In this document: piece by piece, positions 10,905 through 22,021 of the stretch | Layout of the letters: every line of letters begins with the position of its first letter | How positions within the stretch are numbered: the stretch's first letter is position 1 | From: Pratylenchus scribneri | Taxonomy: Eukaryota; Nematoda; Chromadorea; Rhabditida; Pratylenchidae | DNA: 64,000 nucleotides | Assembly: GCA_030063045.1 (NCBI GenBank) | Contig: JAQSEB010000139.1 | Coordinates: 434,001 to 498,000 of the forward strand | Direction of reading: 5' to 3' | Position numbers and translations under genes: made by a program | Notes under the pieces: generated by a model | Seen by the model: the letters and a program-made list of their open reading frames with translations, nothing else | Database searches by the model: none | What the model was told of the DNA's origin: nothing

Positions 10905-11240
10905 TTTTGCCCAATATTCTCAAAATATTCTGAGATTAAATAAAATTTTTGAAATTATATTTTGTTAATAATCTGAGACTACATGCTGTAAATACGGTGA
11001 AAATATCATCTGAGAATATGATATATTCTCAAAAAAATTCTCAGAATTTCATATATTCTGGGAATTCATTTTTTCGCCATATTTTCATCATATTCTGAGA
11101 TTAAGAACACGATATAATCTGAGAATATTTTCAGATTGTTTCATATTTTGAATCATAATCTCAGAATATGTATGTTCCAGAAGCGGTTTAACTCAGAAGA
11201 TATATGCGTAATCTCAGAAAATTCTCAGAATATGTGACAA
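10905..11240. repeat. TCTGAGA/TCTCAGA motif field, right part
   Basis: Dense degenerate palindromes around ATATTCTGAGAATAT, for example CATCTGAGAATATGATATA, AAAATTCTCAGAATTTC and ATAATCTCAGAATATG. These directly border the 42-bp satellite. The field and satellite may be parts of one older element. Confidence 0.6.
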
Positions 11241-12095
11241 AGTTTGCGACCCTGGGCCATTCCCCTCCCCACACTTCGTCCAATTCCTCGTGCCGAAAAC
11301 CAACCGTCAAACGAGGCCATAAATTCCCGCATTGCTTCGGTGGTGGCCGCTGCCAATTCGATGCCACCACCCAAAAAGCCCCCTCACAAAAATGGCCACA
11401 AATAATTGTGTGTACGTTTGTTGTTCCAGACAAAAAAAAAGGGGGAAGGAAAGAGGAGCGGCAATTTTTTGATTGGATTGGACGACGGCACTTCTCCCCT
11501 CTCCCATTTCTTCCTCTTTATTACCCCAAACTGCACATTTTACACAATAAATTTGAATTGTTTGCCCATTCAATTTTTGGTGAATTTCGGCTTCAAATTC
11601 GTTCATCGGCCAACCGACCAAAATTCAGCCAATCAATTAAAATTTACTTTGTGCCCAAAAATCGCTGCCAAATTTGATTGCCATCTTTTTGCTGGACTGA
11701 AAAGCAAACAAACCGAAACTTTGGCCTCTCCAAATTATTTTTGGCATTTGGCCATATCCAATTAGAATCCAACAAAAAGAAGAAGGTGGGACATTTTGGA
11801 TGGAATTGCCAATGGATTCAGCAATGACAACGATGGCTGGGGAGACGGAGGAGGCCGAGGACCTTTTGGTGTTGGCCGAGAGTCCCGGCATTATTCCATT
11901 CTTTCCCAGGTTCACACCAAAAACAAGGAAAAATTCATCCAATATTCTCTCATTCATTTCCTTCTAAATCTGTTCCTTATCTTATCCATTTTGGCACAAA
12001 TTATTCCCAGGAATTTTACACATTTTCCCTTTATTTATTAAAAATAAATTTCCCACTTTTTTACTGCCGAATAATTTGCTTCCTCAATTTTTCAG
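11241..12095. other. Upstream region of the GPCR gene
   Basis: No supported gene. A 157-codon frame at 11204-11677 overlaps other frames and has no recognisable domain or splice partner. The segment probably includes the GPCR promoter. TTTTTCAG at 12088-12095, five bases before the start codon, is a likely trans-splice or 5'UTR intron acceptor. Confidence 0.45.
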
Positions 12096-12099
12096 CATT

Positions 12100-15000
12100 A
12101 TGGCACTGCAACCGGACAGCGCGGAATTCAATGCTAGTCAATGTAAGGAAAAGTGGGAATAATAGTTGGTTAATTATTTAATAAATTTTGGAATTCACCG
12201 ACAAAATAGGGCTAAATTTTAATCCTAAGTCACCATGGCCCATGATTTTGCGATTATAAATAGAAGATTAAGGTCATCTGGGTCTGGGTATAAATTCTAA
12301 TGGAATTAACTCACGAAACGGTAATCAAAAAACACACAAAGCATTGATTGCCTAATATGTTTTTATGGCCTAAATTCTTCTGCCACTTTTATCCAAATCT
12401 TATAATTATTTTAAAATACGGAATATGATGCCTCAGAATCCATTTTCAACAATGGATAAAGCCTCTAGGAATTTTTCTTGATTCAATTAATTAAAAAGTT
12501 ATTCTATTGAAAGAAGAAATGATTTTCAACACCAAAATCATCCATTTTCTCATAAGAGGAAAAATTCTAGTTTTTCTATAAGCCTCTTAAAATTCACAAA
12601 AAAATGGATGAAATTTTCATTTCCAATTTAAAAGTCTTTTAATTTGGCAAATTTAATTCTCCTTTAATTTGTCCATTTTAATTGCCCTTAATTTTTCAAA
12701 TTCATTAGGTATTTGTTCTGATCTTCAACATGAGGACTATTCCCCTTTGTATGCTTGGTTCAACTACATTGTTATTATCATCATGTTGCCTTCATTGTCG
12801 GCATTCGGTGTTGTCACAAATTTGGTCAATGTTTTTGGTAAATAAATTCCTTATATGCCTATTCCAATTCCAATACAGTTTATTCCCGGCCTCGAATGCG
12901 CAATTCCTCGAATACTTATTTGCTATTTTTGGCCTGTTCCGACTTCTTTGTAGTTCTTACGGGTCTTTTCATCTTCTGGATTGACTCAGCCCGTTCCTAC
13001 ATTCCCCAATTGGTCCAAGCGCCGTATACAACGGTGATTTTCACATTTTTCCTCAGCAATCCCCTCAATTTTTCTATTAAATAGGTTTACACTTTGCCTT
13101 TTGGCTATATGGCACAAAGTTGTTCAATTTATTTTACAGTGGCCGCCGCCTTTGATTGCTACGTTTGTGTAAGTAAATTTTGATTTGGGCATTTTGAGAA
13201 AAGGAAATATTAAAACTTTCTGGGACGAAACATAAATAAATAAACTTTCCGGAATGAAAACACAAAAATTAAGACTTCCCGGAAACTATGCGGAATTATT
13301 CTAAGCGAAAACACAAAACAGGCGGAATTATTCTAAGCGAAAACACAAAACAGGCGGAATTATTCTAAGCGAAAACACAAAACAGGCGGAATTATTCTAA
13401 GCGAAAACACAAAACAGGCGGAATTATTCTAAGCGAAAACACAAACAGGCGGAATTATTCTAAGCGAAAACACACAACAGGCGGAATTATTCTAAGTGAA
13501 AACACAAAACAGGCGGAATTATTCTAAGCGAAAACACAAAACAGGCGGAATTAAAACTTAGACAACCAGGCGGAATTATTTAAAACTTAGTCAACCAGGC
13601 GGAATTATTTAAAACTTAGTCAACCAGGCGGAATTATTTAAAACTTAGTCAACCAGGCGGAATTATTTAAAACTTAGTCAACCAGGCGGAATTATTTAAA
13701 ACTAATCAACCAGGCGGAATTATTTAAAACTTAGTCAACCAGGCGGAATTATTTAAAACTTAATCAACCAGGCGGAATTATTTAAAACTTAGTCAAACAG
13801 GCGGAATTATTTAAAACTTAGTCAAACAGGCGGAATTATTTAAAACTTAGTCAACCAGGCGGAATTATTTAAAACTTAGTCAAACAGGCGGAATTATTTA
13901 AAACTTAGTCAATCAGGCGGAATTAAAACTTCTAAGAAATGAATTTTGTTTTAAATTAAATGCAATTTCATAGGTGTGTTGGCGACGTAAATCCAAGCAG
14001 CATTGCACTGTGAGCCGAGCACGTCGTATTGTTGGCGCCATTGCCCTACTCTCGGTTGTCTACAATTCCCTACGCTTTCCACAATTCAATTTGCGCAAAT
14101 GTATCCATGATGGGAGTGGCGAAATGATTGTGGAAATTTGTCCAACCTCTCTGTTCTTCCGTATCAACACCGCATACAATGTGTATTTGTACATGATTGT
14201 GATGACACTGTTCCCATTTTCCGTCCTTTTATTGCTCAATTTGCTCATTGTTTGTCGAAAATCCATTGATGCAAATCGGCAACGTCAACAGCAGAAGAAA
14301 AAGAGGTGATTGTGGATTCAATACTTGGTTATTTTTGTCTATATCTCAGTAAGGTTACTGCCAATTCGGGAAGGCAATATACCATTGAAAAGCCAAAAGT
14401 GTCCTCTAAAAGTTGCTTTTTTAAATTTTGCTTTTAAAAAGTTACAAGTTTTTTCGAGTGTAATAACCCGAGCATTTTTACGAAAAATCGCTTATTTTAC
14501 AAATTTTTTAAACATTCAAAAAATTAGTAAAGCCACTTTTTAGAAGAGTAAATTTAGTGCTTCCAAATGGCACATCGCCTTCCAAAATTGGCTACTTCTA
14601 TGTTAAGATATGGCCAAAAGAATGGTTTAAGTATTCCAAATAGTACGGATTTGGGATTTTGATTGCATTAAAAAAAATCAAAATATTTCATCGAATATTT
14701 TAAGTACTTCTTCAATTGCTTCGTCCGTTCCAACAACCACTGCAAATGGATCATTGGCTGGGTCACGGCGGTCAAATCGAGAAATTGTGCAGCAAAGTGG
14801 CAGCATCAATGCCCAATCCAAATCATCGCATATTGCCGCCGCCCTTTTAGCCGGACCTCATGCACAATTCCCCAATTTGCCAAAGGCCGTCAACTCCGGT
14901 TCCGATGAGACAATCACGATGATTATGGTACGAATAATAAGTACAGAATTCAAGAAAAAACACCTGAAAATGTCGAAAATAACGGTTCAGCTGTTTATCC

Positions 15001-17583
15001 TATAAACGCCCAAAACTTATACCCAATCATAGATCTCGTCCAAACGCATCATTTGATTATGTTTTGGCTTGGGTTTAACCAATTCTAATATACTTTTGAA
15101 CCATTAAACCAAAATTGGTTTAAACCGTTTAATACCATTTAATTTTGACCAAATCATTAAAAATTATATACCATTCAATGCGTCTTGACCAGCTCTATCC
15201 AATTGGGTATATTTGGTTTATAAATGGAGGATAAACCCTTAATGTCACTTTTTTATGGAAAATTAAATTCAATCAATAATAATATTTTTAGGTGGTTGTC
15301 CTCTTCCTCTGCTGCAATACTTTGGCCCTTGTGGTCAATTTGATTGAAACATTTTTTGAGCCGGATGCTTTATTGCTGAATTTGCTGTCAGATGCCAGTA
15401 ATTTCCTCGTCATTTTCAATTCATCCGTAAATTGCGTCATCTACCTGATTTTTAACAGTGAATATCGCGAAGTTTTCCTGTGAGCCTAATTTTGGCCAAA
15501 TTTGGCCATAAATTCAATTTTGACGGAATAATAATTTTTAGTGCCCATTTTGTGCATTTCAAAGGCCGTTGCTATCCATTCCATTTGCTCCAATGCCTTT
15601 TTGAATGCCAGGGCACAAATTCACGAGGCCATAAAATGCATCATCAAAGCAAAAATGCAGGAAATGGAAGTTTAATTGTCAGTGCCAGTCCAAGTATGGG
15701 AGGAGGAGGAATGGCCACAAATTCATTTTGCTATTCCGACAAAGCTTTGGGAAGCCGATTTCGGCAACGTGAATCAGTCACGGGCACCGGAGAAGGTCAA
15801 TCATAATTCATAATGGAAATGGGACAATTGAGAATACTGGGCCTATTCTTTTTGCCATAGCTCAATAAGGAAGAAACAAATTCAGGAAGACTATATGCCA
15901 TTTGATAGCCTTAAATGACCTCTAAAAAGTGGCTTAATTATGTTTTTGGAAATTTAAAAATTTTGTACAATTAGCCGCTCTCCCTCCAACTAATTCGGGT
16001 TTATTACATTCAAAGATATTTTTTTAAAAAATTAGATTTATAAAATTTTAATAAACCACTTTGTAGAGGACACTTTAGGCTTTCAAATGGTATATTGCTT
16101 TCCTGAATTGGCCAATGCCTCAATGAGCTATACTATAGCTAAAAGAATGACATATATGTATTGAAATGACCCATTGAAGTTTTTATTTGGCTATAACCCA
16201 ACAGGGAAGTAACCAATTTTGGAAGGCGATATGCCATTTGAAAGCCCTAAATTTAATCTAAAAAGTGGCTTAATTCATTTTTTTGAATACTTAAAATAAT
16301 TTGTAAAATTTAAATAATTTGTTAATTAGGCAGCTTTTTTGTGAAATATCGGGTTTATTAAATTCAAAGATATGTAACTTTTTTAAAAGTTGGTTTTTTT
16401 GAAATTTTAGTAAGCCACTTTGTAGAGGACATTTTGAGCTTTCAAATGGTATATTGCCTTCCTGAATTGGCCAATGCCTCAATGAGATATGGCCAAAAGA
16501 TGGCCAAGATATTAAATATTCCCTAGTGCATATTGGAAAAAAATGGATGAATTAAAAATTTTCAGGTACTCCAAAATCATTAGTGACGGGTCCAGAATCG
16601 CCCATCTGGCTTCAATGTCCATGCACCGCCATTTCATCGCCTCCCAATTCCCACGGGAGCAACAATCATTTTTGCCATCGACATCACCATTATTGCCCTT
16701 GTTGGGCGGCTGCTCCCAACAACATTGGAGAATGGGCGGCAATTTCGGCAGTAAATCATCAAAAGGGCATGGCAATGTTCGGTGCTGGAGACGATTTTGA
16801 GTCGGAACGGGACAGTGGATGCGGGGACGAAAATTGTTCCAGCCACACAAATCAACAGCAACAACGGCATTCACATCGAGTAGGCACTGGGCAAATATAT
16901 TATTTTCCGGAGAAAAAACCATTTAAAATTCCGAAAAGACATAAACCTTATACCCAATTGATAGATCTCATAAATCAAGTTGCACCATTTGATTATGTTT
17001 TGGCTTTGGGTTTAACCAATTTTAACTTAGTTTTGACCATTAAACCAAAATGGGTTTAAACCGTTTAATACCCTTTTAATTGTTGAACAAACCATTAAAA
17101 ATTATATGCCATTCAATGCGTTTTGACAAGCTCTATCCAATTTTGGGTATATTTGGTTTATGGATCTAGAGGACAAACCCTTCCTTAAACCATTACAATT
17201 TTATCCAAACTATATGATCATTTTAGAATTCTTCAATGAGCACAAGTCCAATGAGAGGAGGATCAGCTAATCAAGGTCATTCCCTTCAAAGTACAAATTG
17301 CTATTTGGCCGAAGTGAAAATGATGATGGGCTCTGGCAGTGGCGACGAATTGTTGGCAATGCCATCGCCACCACACATTTATGTTCGGCCATTGTTGAGT
17401 GCTGGCACAAGTAGCAGTAGCCGGAATCGACTAAAGGAGGAATGGATTATGCGGATGAGGAATGGGGGTGGCCGAATAACAAATGGAAATGGCAATGGAT
17501 TTGGAGAACACCAATTTGAATTCATGGACGATGAAATTTTGATGGATACTGATGGAGGCGATTTTCCAGTGACCGCACTTTAA
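12100..17583 (+). CDS. FMRFamide-type neuropeptide GPCR (class A), ten exons
   Basis: Exons: 12100-12142, 12709-12837, 12879-13033, 13085-13168, 13974-14305, 14705-14927, 15292-15479, 15542-15795, 16584-16879, 17227-17583. All phases agree and give 686 aa. Seven hydrophobic segments are visible: TM1 residues 35-57, TM2 ~69-92, TM3 in exon 4, TM4 and TM5 in exon 5, TM6 and TM7 in exon 7. The TM3 end reads DCYVC where class A receptors usually have DRY, and TM7 has NSSVNCVIY in place of NPxxY. The pattern resembles nematode FRPR/EGL-6-like receptors for FMRFamide-like peptides at the neuronal plasma membrane; the exact orthologue is uncertain. A serine-, asparagine- and histidine-rich tail of ~300 residues (exons 8-10) is unusually long. 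If exon 7 is read through its GTGAGC donor instead of spliced, a stop follows at once, which would give a short-tailed isoform. Introns carry a minisatellite and five MITE copies. Confidence 0.8.
13289..13930 (+). repeat. GGCGGAATTA minisatellite, array 2 (type A then type B units)
   Basis: Lies in GPCR intron 4. About nine type A units (31-32 bp, body TTCTAAGCGAAAACACAAAA) switch near 13550 to about 13 type B units (29 bp, body TTTAAAACTTAGTCAACC). The left flank holds degenerate copies of CTTTCCGGAATGAAAACACA. The right end is GGCGGAATTAAAACTTC. Confidence 0.95.
14326..14620 (-). repeat. MITE-A copy 2
   Basis: Lies in GPCR intron 5, directly after the exon 5 donor. The first arm ends AGTGTCCTCTAAAAGTTGC. 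The last arm reads ATCGCCTTCCAAAATTGGCT, and the centre keeps TCGAGTGTAATAACCCGAG. Confidence 0.85.
15003..15240 (+). repeat. MITE-B copy 1
   Basis: Lies in GPCR intron 6. It starts near AAACGCCCAAAACTTATACC and contains ATAGATCTCGTCCAAACGCA, TTTGATTATGTTTTGGCTTG and GGTTTAAACCGTTTAATACC. It ends at GAGGATAAACCCTTAA. Confidence 0.8.
15846..16150 (+). repeat. MITE-A copy 3
   Basis: Lies in GPCR intron 8. It opens with CCATAGCTCAATAAGGAAGA and closes with CCTGAATTGGCCAATGCCTC. Confidence 0.85.
16188..16505 (+). repeat. MITE-A copy 4
   Basis: Also in GPCR intron 8, about 40 bases after copy 3 and in the same orientation. It has complete arms and an intact centre. Confidence 0.85.
16930..17205 (+). 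repeat. MITE-B copy 2
   Basis: Lies in GPCR intron 9, up to 22 bases before exon 10. Core GATTATGTTTTGGCTTTGGG and GGTTTAAACCGTTTAATACC; it ends at GAGGACAAACCC. Confidence 0.8.
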
Positions 17584-18117
17584 TTTATCCAATCCCTATT
17601 GAATATAATTGATTGTAATTTAAATTTGACAAAAAATTAAATAAATAAATTTTTATTCTTAATTTTAATTTTTTTTCATTTTAAAAATCACATTTTTCCA
17701 TTTACATTCAAATTCAAATCATAAAAAATTTTTTATTGGCCTCCGAAGGGAAAAAAATGATTTTGAAATGTGACGATTAGAGGACTGCGCCGTATCGTAT
17801 ACGGCAAAAATACGGCAAATTTTTGGCAAAAATTGCGCACATAAGGTCCGAATACAGCAACTTTTTTGAAATTTTCTAAAATACTGCCAAATACGGCACT
17901 TTTTTGACAAATACCACAAATTTTTTTGGAGGAAAAAATACGGTATGGAAGAATACGGAAAATCCCATATTGCTGAGTGCTGATCTTTAGTGAAGTTTGC
18001 CTACGGGAAAAATGAATATCCCCTTCCAATTTCTCTCATTCCCAACCAATTCCCCTTTTCCTATTCGCTTTTCCCTCCACTTCCCTTTTCAAATATTTTT
18101 TCTTTCCAGTCTCCATC
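17584..18117. other. GPCR 3' region and spacer before the 5S gene
   Basis: AATAAATAAA just after the stop (about 17640) is a plausible polyadenylation signal for the GPCR gene. A degenerate run of ATACGGCAAATTTTTGGC motifs lies at about 17785-17960. No gene is seen. Confidence 0.5.
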
Positions 18118-18236
18118 GCTTACGACCATACCGCGTTGAATGCACGCCATCCCGTCCGATCTGGCAAGTTAAGCAACGCTGGGCCCTCTTAGTACTTGGA
18201 ACGGAGACGTCCTGGGAATCGGGGGTGTCGTAAGCT
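18118..18236 (+). rRNA. 5S ribosomal RNA
   Basis: A ~119-base match to the nematode 5S pattern. It opens GCTTACGACCATACC, contains the invariant GATCTGGCAAGTTAAGCAAC block and AGTACTTGGAACGGAGAC, and closes GTCGTAAGC. The 5' GCTTACGAC pairs with the 3' GTCGTAAGC to form helix I. The product is the 5S RNA of the large ribosomal subunit, transcribed by RNA polymerase III. It stands alone here: no second copy and no spliced-leader RNA gene were seen within several kilobases, although nematode 5S genes are often in arrays. It could be a dispersed functional copy or a pseudogene, but the visible conserved blocks are intact. Confidence 0.88.
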
Positions 18237-18240
18237 TTTT
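18236..18240 (+). terminator. RNA polymerase III T-run terminator of the 5S gene
   Basis: Five T residues directly follow the 3' end of the 5S sequence, as expected for polymerase III termination. Confidence 0.7.
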
Positions 18241-18654
18241 CCCATATTTTTGGTAAAATTTTTTATATTTTTAAGCAATTTAATTTAATGAATAATTTTT
18301 ATTTTTCAGACCCCAAAAGATTTCAAATTAAAAATAGATCTAAAAAATTCTGTTCGAAAAGCGGCGAAAAATTTTTATTCTTGATTTTAAATAAAGAAAA
18401 TGCCAAATAAAATGAGAAAATATTTAGATAAAAATATCGAATAAATGTGAGTGAATTCTTTGCATTTTTCAAAATTATATCAGCCTCCAATTTTCATTTT
18501 CATATCTATTATTCAAATTTCAAATCATCATTCCCTTCGCATTTTCTTGTTCAACGATGGCTCCTTATAGTTGCCGATTTTGGTTGCCGCGGCCCTTAAA
18601 AAAGTGTTTAATGAGTGATAAATCAAAGATTAAGGTTTATTTGGCGAAAAAATT

Positions 18655-18905
18655 ATTCATAAATAATTTATTTCATCCCAATAAACCTCATATTCAATCG
18701 ATAGATCTCTATCAAAACGCATCAGTTGATTGTTTTGGCTTGGGTTTAACCAATTCTAACTTAGTTTTAAAACCATTAAACCAAAATGTGGTTTAAACCG
18801 TTTAATATCTCTTTAATTTTGACCAAACCATTAAAAAATTATATACCATTCAATGCGTTTGACAATCTCTATCCATGGTTTGTGAATGTAGGATAAACCC
18901 ATCTT
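18655..18905 (+). repeat. MITE-B copy 3
   Basis: Lies between the 5S gene and the coiled-coil gene. It carries ATCGATAGATCTCTATCAAA, GGTTTAAACCGTTTAATATC and a terminal GTAGGATAAACCC. Confidence 0.8.
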
Positions 18906-18979
18906 AACCATTTTAATTATTTTGGGTACTATTTTTGGCAAAATTAAATATTTCCCATTGATTAATATCCCATGCCTTC

Positions 18980-21541
18980 TCACCGTCTTTGTCGACCCGA
19001 TGCGGATGTATTGCATGAATGAGGGGTGGAAAATGGAGTGGATGTGCCGGAGAATTGACTGGCAGTTTCAAATTTTGTCAGTGTCAAATCCTCTTCTTCC
19101 ACGTCATTTTCAGTCTCAGCCGGTGTTTCTGCCACCACACTGACATCTTCCTCCTCTTTCACCTCATTTTGTTGTGTTCGACGCATTGTTGTACGGCGGA
19201 TTGTGACGGTTGAGGGCACAACCGGTGTGGCGTTCACATCTTCCTCCTCCTTCTCTTCTTTATTTTGGTTATTCTCCTTGCCTTCTTCAATATTTTCCGA
19301 ATTATTGTTGGCAGCATTGGTATCCTTTTCGGTCTCTTCCTCATCCTCTTCCATGCGAGCCGTTGTCCAGATTGTCTCGTTTACGATGGATAATTTTGGC
19401 GATGGCATGTTTTGGTGGTGGTTCTGAATAATAGATAATAATAATAATAAGCACAATTTTTATTATTCCTTTTTTTGATTTTGATGATAAAAAAATTTGA
19501 ATTTGGCATTGGTTTTAAACCATAAACGGTTGAAAGTTTTAAATCAGAATTACAATTGTAAATCAGAACAGGCGGAATTATTAAAATCAGAACAGGCGGA
19601 ATTATTAAAAATCAGAACAGGCGGAATTATTAAAATCAGAACAGGCGGAATTATTAAAATCAGAACAGGCGGAATTATTAAAATCAGAACAGGCGGAATT
19701 ATTAAAATCAGAACAGGCGGAATTATTAAAATCAGAACAGGCGGAATTATTAAAATCAGAACAGGCGGAATTATTAAAATCAGAACAGGCGGAATTATTA
19801 AAATCAGAACAGGCGGAATTATTAAAATCAGAACAGGCGGAATTATTAAAATCAGAACAGGCGGAATTATTAAAATCAGAACAGGCGGAATTATTAAAAT
19901 CAGAACAGGCGGAATTATTAAAATCAGAACAGGCGGAATTATTAAAATCAGAACAGGCGGAATTATTAAAATCAGAACAGGCGTAATTACAAATCCAATT
20001 ATAAATCAGAATTTTATAAGTTAGATGGCAGTGGTAGGGGTAGCAATAAAACAATGCCAAATTCTGATTCTCCATCATTAAAAAACCCAAATTACTTTTT
20101 TTTTGCGAAAATTAAAGAAATTTTTGAAAAAGAAGGCACAAAGTGTTTACCTGGTTCTGCTCCTGTTCGGCAATAGTTTTCTCATCCGGAATGTTCTTCT
20201 TCTCATCAGCTGAAACAAATTTCTCTTCTTTGTTTGCTTCTTCCATTTCTTCCATCATTTCATCGTCTTTCTTTCCGTCCATTTCAATTTCAACTTTTTG
20301 TTCTTCCTCATTCAATGACTCATCAATTTTTTCATCTTTTGCTTTTGCTTGTTCCGCTTCCTCCTCTTCCTCAATTTGGTCCATCCCAGTTCCCGCCGCC
20401 AATCCATCGCCCAATTGTTGCTGCGGTTGACTCTCATCAAAAATGTTTGATTCGTCCACAATTGAATACTAAAAATTGAATAAATTTTAATGAATTTAAA
20501 ACGGGAAATATTTAATTTACCGAAAAAGAAACATAACTCCAAAATAATGGTTTAAGAGTTTGTCCCACCTTCATCCTTCACAAACCAAATATACTCAATC
20601 TCAATTGGATAGAGCTCTGGTCAAAACGCATTGAATGGTATATAATTTGGTAATGGTTTGGTCAAAATTAAAGGGTATTAAACGGTTTAACCAATTTTGG
20701 TTTAATTGTTCAAAACCTTAAGTTAGAATTGGTTAAACCCAAGCCAAACCACTAATCAAATGATACATTTTAATTAGATCATCGATTGATATAAAGTCTA
20801 TGGGTCCGGTCTGGGATAAACCTTAAACAATTTAACCGGTAAGCAGTACAATTTTTGGCAGGTTAAATATTAAATAATATCAATTTAAAAATCGTGAAAA
20901 AAACCTCATTGGAAAATCGAAAAGTGGATGATGAAGAAGAGGTAGAGGCCATTGGAATCATTGGCGATTCGGGAACTGTTATCAAAAATTTATTCAATTA
21001 TCCTTTAAAAGCAAACTTCGTTTCAATGTTGGCTTAAATTCGCGCGATGGACCTTCCATGGAAGCGGCGATTTGGTTGGCTTTGGCCGGCTCAATTGCTC
21101 CACTAATTTCCTCCTCCTCCAACAGTGCTTCATCAATGTCGCCCACAAATGCACGGAATTCGGTGATCCCGGTTTCCAGCGATCGAATTGTCCGTTCGGT
21201 GATTGCTTTGAGTTGAGCCAATTTGCGCTAAATATTTGAAAGTAAATTGGACAAATTTGTATAAAATAAAGAGAAAAACCCTAGTTTTGTCGGCAGCCAA
21301 CAATTCAATGCGTTCATCGTCTTCTTTTGTCAACAAATTGTTGATCCGTTCCCTTAAAAATGTGACGGATTTAATGATAAATTGGAAGAATTTACCTCAA
21401 TGCTCTGTTCTCATTTTCCAGCTTTACACATTTTCGCTGCTCAATTTGGTATAGACATTGGAGTTGTTCATTCAGGACGACCGATTTTGCGCGAATACTT
21501 CGTTGATTTTTGCTGTTTTTTAGCGGGGAATCCTTAACCAT
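18980..21541 (-). CDS. Coiled-coil acidic protein, possibly shugoshin-like (six exons)
   Basis: Exons read on the minus strand: 21541-21396, 21352-21280, 21227-21017, 20975-20905, 20468-20151, 19423-18980. Phases agree throughout and give 420 aa. Residues ~15-115 are heptad-rich coiled coil with the segment LENENRALRERINNLL. Residues ~165-410 are low complexity with long E/D/K tracts. A small basic patch TIRRTTMRRTQQ lies in the last exon, and the protein ends in GRQRR. A short N-terminal coiled coil holding an ENxxLR element, a disordered acidic middle and a basic C-terminal patch is the plan of shugoshin, the cohesin protector. That resemblance is weak, so I leave the gene unnamed. The exon 2 donor (GG|GTTTTT) is non-ideal but is required by the phase. 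Intron 5 holds a minisatellite and intron 4 a MITE. Confidence 0.6.
19561..19990 (+). repeat. GGCGGAATTA minisatellite, array 3 (type C units)
   Basis: About 17-18 nearly identical 24-bp units (GGCGGAATTATTAAAATCAGAACA) in intron 5 of the minus-strand coiled-coil gene. The 24-bp length leaves both strands open for over 160 codons, which is a repeat artefact. The flanks read AATTACAATTGTAAATCAGA on the left and AATTACAAATCCAATTATAA on the right. Confidence 0.95.
20560..20835 (-). repeat. MITE-B copy 4
   Basis: Inverted copy in intron 4 of the coiled-coil gene, with GGGTATTAAACGGTTTAACC and CAATTGGATAGAGCTCTGGT on the plus strand. Confidence 0.8.
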
Positions 21542-22021
21542 TTTAGTGTGATTTTCCTTTCTAAAAATCTTAAATAAATTTATAAAATTTTCTTTTTTAT
21601 TTAATTCGATTTTGAAGCTGATTGATTAATTAAATCGGGACTCGGGAGATCAATTTGTTGTTCCCCACATTCATTTGAATTTAGAAGCCGACGCCAAATT
21701 TTCTTAATTTCATGTCTATTCTCTTGCAGAGAAACTATAATATGATAAGAGAGAATGTTAGAAAAGGAGGTTAAGAAAATGAGAAAAATAAAGACTATGT
21801 TAAAAGGAAAATATCTAATATTAAATTTAAAAATCGAATCCAAAATGGTCTAATTAATAAACAAAATTTTCTCCTCAAGCTCACGTGGTTATTAATAAAT
21901 TACTGCTGCTGGTTTATGTCGTCATATGCAGAATCATGTGGTCCTTTTTGTTTAAAACCCTTTTTTTCCTATCATTTTCTTTTAAAATTTTTCCTAATTT
22001 TTCAGCTTAATTTTAACAAAA
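21542..22021. other. Divergent intergenic region
   Basis: Separates the minus-strand coiled-coil gene from the plus-strand PLA2 gene and should hold both promoters. An 80-codon minus frame (21601-21843) has no partner or motif. The TTTTTCAG ending at 22005 is a likely trans-splice acceptor for the PLA2 mRNA. Confidence 0.5.

Noticed and set aside
10032..10968. Four overlapping frames of 278-303 codons on both strands
   Set aside because: They exist only because the 42-bp satellite is divisible by three and lacks stops; no start context, splice sites or domain.
19497..20090. Frames of 161-175 codons with an 8-residue repeat
   Set aside because: They are translations of the 24-bp minisatellite within an intron.
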